From a virus: a DNA stretch of 25,896 bases. Location: IMG/VR virus record IMGVR_UViG_3300031957_002099, positions 1 to 25,896 of that record; one strand, written 5' to 3'. Shown in pieces: positions 1 through 6,147 of the stretch (positions within the stretch are counted from its first letter, which is position 1; the number at the start of each line of letters is the position of its first letter). The notes below the pieces were generated by a model that worked only from the letters and a program-made list of their open reading frames with translations, was not told where the DNA came from and ran no database searches. Made by a program: the position numbers and the translations under genes.

Positions 1-2
1 GA

Positions 3-1421
3 AAAATATCTCCTGAAGAATTAATAGAAAGAGTTTCTAAAGGTGAAATAATTCCTGAGATGTCAGCTGATACAATAAAAGCTGTTTCAGCGTTTGCGAC
101 TAAAGCTGGTCCAGGAGCTACAATTATAAGAGAAGCAATAGGCATTAGGAAAAATAAATTTATTAATGATGTCTATGAAACACTGCAAAAAGACTTAGCA
201 CCTGATACTAAAGCAGACAACATATTTAAAACTTTTAGCAACAATTCAGCTAAATTGAAAAAAGCAGAAGGAAAAGCCTATGACGAAATATGGGAATCGA
301 CTGCTGGGAAAACATTCTCTGAAATAGACAGTGTTGTTTTATCTCTAGCTCAAGCAAGCAGGAATTCTAGAAATCTTATAAATAATAAGATGGATGAAAA
401 TGGTCTTAAAGCTATTTTTAAAATGGTCGGCAAAGGTGAAAAAGCAAGGCTTGAACTTACTCGTTCTTTAAGTTTAGAAGAAGGTGAAATTGTAAAACGA
501 GCATTTATGGATGCTAAAAAAAGAGCAGACAGAGCTGGAGTCTCTGATAAAGCTGGCACCATGAAAAATTATGAAAATCAAATAAGAAATGTTTTAGATG
601 AGATATCTCCAGAGCTAAAAGAAACAAGACGTAATTGGGCGATGATTGAAAAGTCTATCGAAAATTATGATATTGGTAAAAAAGCTTTTGGTCAAAACCC
701 AGAAGAGTTCGCAGTAGAATTTGAAAAGCTCGTTGCCAATGAAAGTTTAGATGCAATAGAAGCTCTTAGAGCAGGTGCTGCATCAGCATTAAAATTAAAA
801 AGTAAGTCTCCTTCAGCTGTAGGATCAGTCACTAAATTGGCAGATACTAAATTAGGGATATCTACAAAAGAAAGAGAAATATTAGAAATACTTTATCCTG
901 GAGAAAAAATAGAAGACATAATTGTAAAAATAAATAAAGCTCGAGGATCTATCGTTGCTGAAGGTGGAATGTTTGGTGGTTCGCCAACTGCTGAAAGATT
1001 AGGTGCAGCAAGCAGAGTAGGTCAGGTAGGTCAAACTGCAGCAGACATTGCGAGAGTTGTTAACTCTGCAGGCATGGACATAGGTGCTACAACAAGCCTT
1101 GTTACAAGATTGTTCGGTGGCAAAAAACCACCTTTTACAGATGAAGAATATATGCAAATTGCAAAACTCGTAATAGAAGAAGATGCAGAAGTTTTACGCA
1201 AAGCTATAACTGATCAAACATCCATTGATCAAGTTCTGTCTGTGTTCCGCAAAGCTATAACTGCACTCGGAGCTTCTCAACCTAGAGTTACAGCTTTAAC
1301 TTCTGCAACAGAAGGATTAGGAGACAATGTTGATCCGCTCGCCTCGGGAGCATTAGAAGGCATCATACAAATGATAAAACCATCAACAAGTGAAAAAGTA
1401 CAGAGTGCTGTAGGAAATTAG
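3..1421 (+). CDS. Large helical structural protein, probably internal virion/ejection protein (5' end outside window)
   Basis: The reading frame is open from base 3 with no stop, so the gene runs in from the left; ATG at 60 is only the first in-window ATG and lacks the AGAAAGGA ribosome site used elsewhere. The visible 473 residues are rich in Ala, Lys, Glu and Leu, almost all helical by eye, with a Gly/Ala-rich stretch (GGSPTAERLGAASRVGQVGQ) about two thirds along. There is no catalytic motif, signal peptide or clear membrane segment. Its place at the end of the plus-strand late block, just before two membrane proteins, and its composition fit the C-terminal part of a long podovirus internal virion or DNA-ejection protein. 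That function is inferred from context; I do not recognise a named family. The stop codon directly abuts the next gene's ATG. Confidence 0.75.
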   Translation, partial: KISPEELIERVSKGEIIPEMSADTIKAVSAFATKAGPGATIIREAIGIRKNKFINDVYETLQKDLAPDTKADNIFKTFSNNSAKLKKAEGKAYDEIWESTAGKTFSEIDSVVLSLAQASRNSRNLINNKMDENGLKAIFKMVGKGEKARLELTRSLSLEEGEIVKRAFMDAKKRADRAGVSDKAGTMKNYENQIRNVLDEISPELKETRRNWAMIEKSIENYDIGKKAFGQNPEEFAVEFEKLVANESLDAIEALRAGAASALKLKSKSPSAVGSVTKLADTKLGISTKEREILEILYPGEKIEDIIVKINKARGSIVAEGGMFGGSPTAERLGAASRVGQVGQTAADIARVVNSAGMDIGATTSLVTRLFGGKKPPFTDEEYMQIAKLVIEEDAEVLRKAITDQTSIDQVLSVFRKAITALGASQPRVTALTSATEGLGDNVDPLASGALEGIIQMIKPSTSEKVQSAVGN

Positions 1422-1844
1422 ATGGATCCATTAAGCATTGCATTAGTATCCTTTACAGCTTTAAAGAAAGGAATATCCTTAGGCAAAGATATTTCAGCAA
1501 TGGGCAAAGATCTAAACAAGGTCTTTGATTTTATTGATGGCACTAAAGCTGCACAAAAGTCTGGTAATAAAAATGATCCACTGTCCGATTACATCGCATA
1601 TGAAAAAGCACTGGACATGGAAAAACAACTCGAGCAAGTCATCTGGGAGACTCGTGGCAGCAAAGGTGTAGCAACTTTTAAACGTATGAGAACACAGGCT
1701 GCGGAACGAGACAGGCAATCTAAATATGCTGCGGTGGCTCGTAAGAACAGAATATTAAATATTTTATCAATACTTTTAGGAGCAACTATAACAATAGGTG
1801 GTGGAGCGGTTTTAATCTGGGCAGCAATTGAGTTTAAGCCCTAG
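1422..1844 (+). CDS. Small phage protein with C-terminal membrane anchor
   Basis: A 140-residue protein starting directly after the stop of the upstream structural gene. The N-terminus (MDPLSIALVSFTALKKGISL) is amphipathic, the middle (residues 50-110) is charged and likely coiled coil, and residues about 112-136 form one strong transmembrane helix with a Gly triplet, followed by a four-residue tail. I recall proteins of similar layout near the end of late operons in marine phages, with no known function. A role in membrane interaction, lysis or genome ejection is possible. The next small frames overlap or follow at once, so it is probably the penultimate part of the late transcript. Confidence 0.75.
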   Translation: MDPLSIALVSFTALKKGISLGKDISAMGKDLNKVFDFIDGTKAAQKSGNKNDPLSDYIAYEKALDMEKQLEQVIWETRGSKGVATFKRMRTQAAERDRQSKYAAVARKNRILNILSILLGATITIGGGAVLIWAAIEFKP

Positions 1845-1935
1845 TCAGTTGCTTGTTTTTACAATTTCTGTATTAATACTTGCATACTTAGATTCAATAA
1901 CACCTCCGCACCCAGCATGGATGATAGTAAAATGA
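1828..1935 (+). CDS. Possible 35-residue single-helix membrane peptide (TTG start)
   Basis: A frame not used by its neighbours begins with TTG at 1828, overlaps the end of the 1422 gene and ends with TGA at 1933, inside the start of the 1917 gene. It reads SLSPSQLLVFTISVLILAYL after the start, then a Pro-rich segment ending PPHPAWMIVK. That is one convincing transmembrane helix with a short polar tail, placed between two other small membrane proteins in a probable lysis region. No good Shine-Dalgarno sits before the TTG, so translation would rely on coupling. It could be a spanin-like or holin-regulating peptide, or chance. Confidence 0.3.
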   Translation: MSLSPSQLLVFTISVLILAYLDSITPPHPAWMIVK

Positions 1936-2150
1936 ATGAAATGATACCAGATAAAAAAGCTTACCAGAGCAACAGACGAATAATGTGTTACATAGCATTG
2001 GCTCTTATGACGGTGACAACGATAGCAACGATCTGGGATCCTGTGCGCATGGCACACGCTGACGGAGCTATAATGACGCAATATATAGCTCTCAGTGGAT
2101 TGGTGGGTGCTTACTTCGGATTCAGTAGAGAAAAGAAACCTAAATTATAA
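1917..2150 (+). CDS. Two-helix membrane protein, holin-like candidate
   Basis: A 77-residue protein with a charged N-terminal tail, a first membrane helix around residues 22-40, a short polar loop (DPVRMAHADG), a second helix at 51-69 containing GAYFGF, and a basic C-terminus (SREKKPKL). Two helices with both ends inside, about 75 residues, is the layout of class II holins. It is the last plus-strand late gene seen. The endolysin, however, lies in the opposite operon at 5123. ATG 1917 has no clear ribosome site and ATG 1932 is an alternative. Its stop overlaps by six bases the end of a convergent minus-strand gene. The holin role is inferred from topology and position. Confidence 0.6.
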   Translation: MDDSKMNEMIPDKKAYQSNRRIMCYIALALMTVTTIATIWDPVRMAHADGAIMTQYIALSGLVGAYFGFSREKKPKL

Positions 2151-2309
2151 TTTCTCAACAGACAAAACTTTATAGTCTGCTAGTATTTCTTTTGCATTTA
2201 TTTCGCTAGTTGCATAAATGTATATTAATCTTGTTTCGTTTTTTAAAACTGAATGTGATTTATATTCTACAAGATAATTATATAATGGGCTTCGCATCCA
2301 TGCTACCAT
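2145..2309 (-). CDS. Small conserved-looking protein, 54 residues, unknown
   Basis: The start ATG lies inside the end of the upstream nuclease gene (shared ATGGTAG, seven bases), the same coupling seen through this operon, and the frame runs 54 codons to TAA. It begins MVAWMRSPLYNYLVEYKSHS, continues with a beta-like segment (TRLIYIYATS) and ends with a likely helix. The composition is protein-like and the start context is operon-like, so I consider it real although very short. It is the last gene of the minus-strand block and meets the plus-strand gene at 2150 tail to tail with a six-base overlap. No family recognised. Confidence 0.65.
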   Translation of the reverse strand: MVAWMRSPLYNYLVEYKSHSVLKNETRLIYIYATSEINAKEILADYKVLSVEKL

Positions 2310-2725
2310 TTTGATTCTCCAGAGGTTATCATTTCAGCAAGCTCGTGCCAGTCTGATTTCGTCATATTTCCTTTTTTGTAAAAAGAACAAATTTTTAAAA
2401 AGTCAGACTTAGAAGGTCTGTTGTATAAGTCCATTGCATGCTCGCCATTAACTAAAGCAGTAAAGTCTCTTTCTATTCTTATTAGTATGCAAGATTTGCC
2501 TTTTCTTTTTACATACTCTTTTGCCCAGAAAACTTGATTTAGTTTTAATCCGCTGTTGAACCTTTTCTTTGGCCATTTTTTAAGATATTTCAACTCGACC
2601 CAACCAGACTTACCGTTGTCTAAATAATGAACATCTGGCATGCCTTTCATAACTTTATTTTCAACTCTCCACATTTTTAAAGGCAGATTGTTTCTTACTA
2701 ACGTCCAGAAATTACTTTCACTCAT
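2303..2725 (-). CDS. VRR-NUC-like PD-(D/E)XK nuclease
   Basis: A 140-residue protein with the core of the PD-(D/E)XK fold: Glu22, then GMPDV with Asp31, a short turn, then WVELKYLK with Glu44 and Lys46. This arrangement is typical of small phage VRR-NUC or Holliday-resolvase-like endonucleases. Family members act on structured DNA such as branched or recombining intermediates; the substrate here is not known. The gene overlaps the end of the upstream SNF2-type helicase by eight bases, and pairing of a helicase with a VRR-NUC is frequent in phages, which suggests a shared role in processing replication or recombination intermediates. Confidence 0.75.
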   Translation of the reverse strand: MSESNFWTLVRNNLPLKMWRVENKVMKGMPDVHYLDNGKSGWVELKYLKKWPKKRFNSGLKLNQVFWAKEYVKRKGKSCILIRIERDFTALVNGEHAMDLYNRPSKSDFLKICSFYKKGNMTKSDWHELAEMITSGESKW

Positions 2726-4415
2726 CCTCGTCCTCCGACATAAATATTGATATTGGGTCTTTTGTTATAACATCAGCGATGTTCTTTTTGTCTCGCAAGG
2801 CTTTTATAATCTTGCTGTCGACTGACTTGCGAGTTTCGATATCTATATAAGTAACATTATTTTTTGTTCCTATACGGTGACATCTGTCTTCCGATTGCAT
2901 GCGTTGCTCTAGGTCGAAAGAGTTGGAATAATAAATAGCATAATCTGCTGCAGTCAGTGTTAAACCTATACCACCAGATTGGGGTTGACCGATAAAATAT
3001 TGTATCTTAGGGTCGTTCTGAAAACGGTCGACTGCGATCTCTCTAGCGTCTGTTGTTACATCTCCGTGATAACTAACTGCTAATTCACCTAATGCCCTCT
3101 CTATGGCTCTTAAATCAGCTTTAAAACGTGCCCATATGATTACTTTAGAGTCAATATCGCTAAGTATCTCTTTTAGGGCTTCTATACGAGGATTTTTATC
3201 GTTTATAGGTTGCACTCCATCCTCGCTAGGAAACCAACCGCATAATATCTGTTGAAGCCTTAACAACCTTGTTATAGCTTCGGGAGCATCGATAGTCTCA
3301 CCATCTAACTCTGCGACGAAAGTCTTCTTCATGTTCTGATAAAGCTTCTTTTGTTCAGGAGTCATTTCTACATAATGACGTTGGTATATTTTAGAAGGCA
3401 GATCTAAGCAGTCTTTTTTAAGAACTCTGTAGCTGTGACCCTCGATATTGCGAGTAAGCTCGTCGACATTCTGGTAAGAGATGACTTGTTTATTTTCGAA
3501 GCCACCCATAACACAATAACGAGCCTTAAAAGAATAAAAGCTATCATAGCCTAGTATTTGAGGGTCTAAAAATTTGAATTGCGAATAAACATCTTCCGCA
3601 CCTTTTGTTACTGGAGTGCCTGTCATTATTCTTTTAAATGCTGCTAACTTAGAAAACTTAGTTATGATCTTAGTTCGTTTTGCTCCAGGACGTTTAATTC
3701 TAGAACTCTCGTCAACAACAAGCATAACCTTATTTGCTAATAATATTTTTTGCATATAGTAGATTGCTTTCGGGCTAGTAAAAGCTTCAACATTAAAAGT
3801 GAATACTTTTAAAGCCTGCTCGGAAGTATAAATTTCATCGAACTCAACAACTCTAGACTTAGTCATATTTGAAGTATAATAGAACGACTTTCTAGGACAC
3901 CAATCAGGCATATGAGTGTTGACTTCTCTTATCCAGTTGCGGTGGACTCCATTAGGAGCAATAACAACGAGTGCAGTAATTTCACCTTTGCCATAAAGGT
4001 ATGCAGCATTGTCTATGATAACTTTAGTTTTGCCTGTTCCTTGTTCCATCAACAAAGCAAAAGACTTTTTGTCTCGACTCATATAGAATGCTTTGCGTTG
4101 GTGGTCGAAAGGCTTAGTCTTAAAATCATAATCGTCATTGCTAGGAAGGTCAGCTTCTTTCATTCTGAGGTTTTCTTCCATGTCTTTTAAATTTCGGATG
4201 TACTTATCTAGGTCAGGCATTGCAGACTCATCCCACTCCGCATTAGGGAAGAACTTATGCAACCGTTCAATGTTCGCACCAGTCGGATCAAAAAGCAGAT
4301 CTCTGCCAACCCACTTTTTATATCCAGGAAGGCTAGATAATTTCTCAAATGTGTCGCCATCAAGCTTACACTTGATGACGCAATATTTGCCGAAGTCTGC
4401 TTTGGTTATTTTCAC
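2718..4415 (-). CDS. SNF2/SF2-type DNA helicase (DEAD-box-like ATPase)
   Basis: A full superfamily 2 helicase. Numbered from the upstream ATG at 4436 (572 residues), it has motif I EQGTGKT at 131-137, motif II VDESS at 241-245 (DESS instead of DEAH), motif III TGTP at 272-275, motif V GGIGLTLTAA at 488-497 and motif VI QSEDRCHRIG at 514-523, as in SNF2 ATPases. I prefer the GTG at 4415: it overlaps the upstream stop as GTGA, has AAAGG upstream and gives a cleaner N-terminus (MKITKADF). About 100 residues before motif I are unassigned. Likely role: duplex translocase or remodeller in phage replication or recombination. It is followed by a nuclease gene with an eight-base overlap. Confidence 0.92.
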   Translation of the reverse strand: MKITKADFGKYCVIKCKLDGDTFEKLSSLPGYKKWVGRDLLFDPTGANIERLHKFFPNAEWDESAMPDLDKYIRNLKDMEENLRMKEADLPSNDDYDFKTKPFDHQRKAFYMSRDKKSFALLMEQGTGKTKVIIDNAAYLYGKGEITALVVIAPNGVHRNWIREVNTHMPDWCPRKSFYYTSNMTKSRVVEFDEIYTSEQALKVFTFNVEAFTSPKAIYYMQKILLANKVMLVVDESSRIKRPGAKRTKIITKFSKLAAFKRIMTGTPVTKGAEDVYSQFKFLDPQILGYDSFYSFKARYCVMGGFENKQVISYQNVDELTRNIEGHSYRVLKKDCLDLPSKIYQRHYVEMTPEQKKLYQNMKKTFVAELDGETIDAPEAITRLLRLQQILCGWFPSEDGVQPINDKNPRIEALKEILSDIDSKVIIWARFKADLRAIERALGELAVSYHGDVTTDAREIAVDRFQNDPKIQYFIGQPQSGGIGLTLTAADYAIYYSNSFDLEQRMQSEDRCHRIGTKNNVTYIDIETRKSVDSKIIKALRDKKNIADVITKDPISIFMSEDEDE

Positions 4416-5026
4416 AGTCCGAACCTTTCTGCACATATTGGTCCGATGCCTCGCTCAATGCTATCGTGCCTAGTTAGCTCTCGACCACAACAAGCACAAC
4501 TACCAGTCCTGCGACCATAAGCAACTGCTGCGGAAAGAGGATCTTTAGAGATCTGCTCAAGCTTCGGTAAAATATCTTGAGAACCGAACCACTTGCCATC
4601 TTTTACTTTACCTGCATACTCACCTTCAATCTTAACATATAAAGCACCTGCATTTACACCATGGTCTGGAGCTCGAGAAATAACAAGATCCTCAAAACGG
4701 AACTTAGGTGTTTTAATAGCCTCGTGAGCTTTGCTGAACATTTCAGCTACATTGCTAAGATCGACTGAAGGAGCTTCAGCTTTGTTAGCCTTACTAGCTT
4801 TTACCTTCATAAGCATTGCAACTGCAGCACCTGTCTGCTTTTCGGACAATGAACCACGCTTACTAAATTGCTCTACTAAAGACTTAGCAAAAGAATTCCA
4901 AGAAGAAATTTCTCTAAGAGCTCTAATCAATCCAGGATTATCTGAATTGAATCTCCCTACTTTGTGTGCCAAGTCCTCATTCCCAAATACTAATACTGCT
5001 AATTCTGCTGTTGAACTCATTCCCAT
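4412..5026 (-). CDS. DUF6011-like protein with C-terminal zinc-binding motif
   Basis: A 204-residue protein. The first 170 residues contain helices, an Ala/Lys-rich linker and a beta segment (GALYVKIEGEYAGKVKDGKW). The last 28 carry a compact cysteine module: Cys177, Cys180, RELTRHDSIERGIGPICAE and Cys198, which matches the DUF6011-type pattern often found at the C-terminus of phage proteins. It probably binds zinc; the function is unknown. ATG 5026 is chosen because the in-frame TTG further upstream lies in the Shine-Dalgarno (TTGAGAAAGGA). A strong promoter cassette lies directly upstream, and the SNF2 helicase follows with a four-base overlap if its GTG start is used. Confidence 0.75.
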   Translation of the reverse strand: MGMSSTAELAVLVFGNEDLAHKVGRFNSDNPGLIRALREISSWNSFAKSLVEQFSKRGSLSEKQTGAAVAMLMKVKASKANKAEAPSVDLSNVAEMFSKAHEAIKTPKFRFEDLVISRAPDHGVNAGALYVKIEGEYAGKVKDGKWFGSQDILPKLEQISKDPLSAAVAYGRRTGSCACCGRELTRHDSIERGIGPICAERFGL

Positions 5027-5055
5027 AATTTTTTCCTTTCTCAAATTATTAATAG

Positions 5056-5084
5056 AGTATATCTTATTTATTTAAAAAGGTAAA
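5056..5084 (-). promoter_or_regulatory. Sigma70-type promoter, cassette copy D
   Basis: Reading the minus strand: -35 TTTACC at 5084-5079, a spacer of exactly 17 bases, and -10 TATACT at 5061-5056, followed by a short AT-rich leader and TTGAGAAAGGA before the 5026 gene. The same architecture recurs at three other places in the window, which raises confidence well above a single match. Confidence 0.8.
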
Positions 5085-5090
5085 GGACTT

Positions 5091-5111
5091 TGATTCCTTT
5101 AAAAACAATCA
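5091..5111 (-). promoter_or_regulatory. AT-rich dyad upstream of promoter D, possible operator
   Basis: On the minus strand TGATT and AATCA flank an AT-rich core (GTTTTTAAAGG), preceded by TAAG. It lies seven bases upstream of the -35 box. Comparable elements stand upstream of the other three cassette promoters. A transcription-factor site or weak hairpin is possible. Confidence 0.5.
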
Positions 5112-5122
5112 CTTATAAGTTT

Positions 5123-5566
5123 TTACCAAAAAAGATTATAAGGTCTGGGCAAAGGACGCAATAAATCTATGTCTTTTTTCTTGTAAAAAATATGTTTCCC
5201 GACACGTTTTATTCTATGCAATTTATCTGCCCAATATGGATTAACCTCATCATTGTGATAGTGAGTTGCTTCAGACCCTATGACACTTATATATTGACCC
5301 TCTGCTATCATTAGCTCTGCTAAGGCTTTAGATGTTCTTAAAGAGTTGTGCTCTTTAGGATAATCGGACTTACCATCGCACCACCAACTGAATTGGCAAC
5401 CGTCTTTATTTTCTTGTAATACAACTCCGCAGATGTCATTCGGGTAATCAGAAGAAGCCACTCTGTTAAGAGTGACTTCCGCTATTGCTATTTGACCTTG
5501 GATTGGTTCTGACCTAGCCTCAAAATAAATATTCAAAGCTAGGCACATGAGTGCTGTTTCTATCAT
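5123..5566 (-). CDS. SleB/CwlJ-type cell wall hydrolase (endolysin)
   Basis: A 147-residue Hydrolase_2 (SleB) domain protein. Visible family features are ALNIYFEARSEPIQGQIAIA at residues 10-29 with the conserved Glu16, VTLNRV at 31-36, the Cys-containing segment YPNDICGVV, QFSWWCDG at 58-65, and THYHNDEVNPYW plus GKHIFY near the end. These enzymes cleave peptidoglycan, and in a phage this is most likely the endolysin. There is no signal peptide, so a holin would be needed. ATG 5566 is chosen because it overlaps the stop of the upstream gene as ATGA; the longer 5608 start would lie deep inside that gene. It belongs to the promoter C transcript together with the papain-fold protein. Confidence 0.88.
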   Translation of the reverse strand: MIETALMCLALNIYFEARSEPIQGQIAIAEVTLNRVASSDYPNDICGVVLQENKDGCQFSWWCDGKSDYPKEHNSLRTSKALAELMIAEGQYISVIGSEATHYHNDEVNPYWADKLHRIKRVGKHIFYKKKDIDLLRPLPRPYNLFW

Positions 5567-6057
5567 GCAGCCACCAGATCGAAATCGAAAGTAAATTGAT
5601 CGTCGCACTGGCTGTCAAACTTAGGATTCTCAACTTCGTAAAAAGCGTGAACCAGTTTGTTTCTCCAGTGATGCGAAGCATCCATTGCTCTCCACTCAGG
5701 AACTTGATTATCGATTGTAGTCCAGTCACGAGTGTCCATAACGAGAACATGGCGAGTAATTTGAATTATATAAACTTTGCCTTGCTCTAGGTTCTCAGGC
5801 ACGAACTTGCTCAACTTGCGTTTTTTATCGAGTGTTGTCCACTTGCCTTTTATGCCTAGCTTTTTACAAGCTGATGCGATGTTAGTATTGCTAACACCTT
5901 TACAATGACGCTTACCACGGATCGTTTTAAGAGTTTGGTATGCTGGTTCATATTCAGTGCCTGCTACAGTAGCAACTGAAAATGGTCCACACCATGTTAC
6001 TCTCTGCTTGCCAGTCCAGTCAGTAATTTTTCTTTGAAGAGGATTATGCTTGTTCAT
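5563..6057 (-). CDS. Papain-fold cysteine peptidase-like protein
   Basis: A 164-residue protein. TWCGPFSVATVAG places Cys23 at the start of a helix, as in C39 and other papain-like peptidases (pattern CGP-S/T-hydrophobic). TRHVLVMDTRDWTTIDN gives a candidate catalytic His103 followed by Asp/Asn residues. The spacing of Cys and His and the strand-like QGKVYIIQITRHVLVMD fit a single papain-like domain. Target unknown: host protein cleavage, deamidation or peptidoglycan cross-bridge cleavage are all possible. ATG 6057 follows TTGAGAAAGGA and promoter C. The stop overlaps the start of the SleB endolysin (ATGA), so the two are translated together. Confidence 0.65.
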   Translation of the reverse strand: MNKHNPLQRKITDWTGKQRVTWCGPFSVATVAGTEYEPAYQTLKTIRGKRHCKGVSNTNIASACKKLGIKGKWTTLDKKRKLSKFVPENLEQGKVYIIQITRHVLVMDTRDWTTIDNQVPEWRAMDASHHWRNKLVHAFYEVENPKFDSQCDDQFTFDFDLVAA

Positions 6058-6089
6058 GATTTTTGTTTCCTTTCTCAATCAATATAAAG

Positions 6090-6118
6090 AGTGTATCTTA
6101 TTACGCCAGAGAAGTAAA
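6090..6118 (-). promoter_or_regulatory. Sigma70-type promoter, cassette copy C
   Basis: Minus strand: -35 TTTACT at 6118-6113, 17-base spacer, -10 TACACT at 6095-6090, then CTTTATATTGATTGAGAAAGG leading to ATG 6057. The spacer sequence differs from the other copies while both boxes and the downstream leader are kept, which is the pattern expected for selected promoters. Confidence 0.82.
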
Positions 6119-6128
6119 GAACTTTCTT

Positions 6129-6146
6129 TCATTTAAAAAACAATGA
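6129..6146 (-). promoter_or_regulatory. AT-rich dyad upstream of promoter C
   Basis: On the minus strand TCATT and AATGA flank a T-rich core. The outer part (TAAGTCATTG) overlaps the stop codon of dnaE at 6148-6150. The arms differ from those of copies B and D, but the two arms still match each other in each copy. Confidence 0.45.
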
Positions 6147-6147
6147 C

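Noticed and set aside
3912-4473. Plus-strand frames across the SNF2 helicase gene
   Set aside because: They are antisense shadows of a gene with full helicase motifs; no ribosome sites.
5027-5044. Upstream TTG start for the 5026 gene (and similar at 6078 and 15065)
   Set aside because: The extra codons are the leader and Shine-Dalgarno (TTGAGAAAGGA) themselves; the following ATG is correctly spaced.
5091-5111. Upstream dyads as intrinsic terminators
   Set aside because: Stems are short and almost purely A/T, too weak for termination; similar elements stand at fixed order before promoters.
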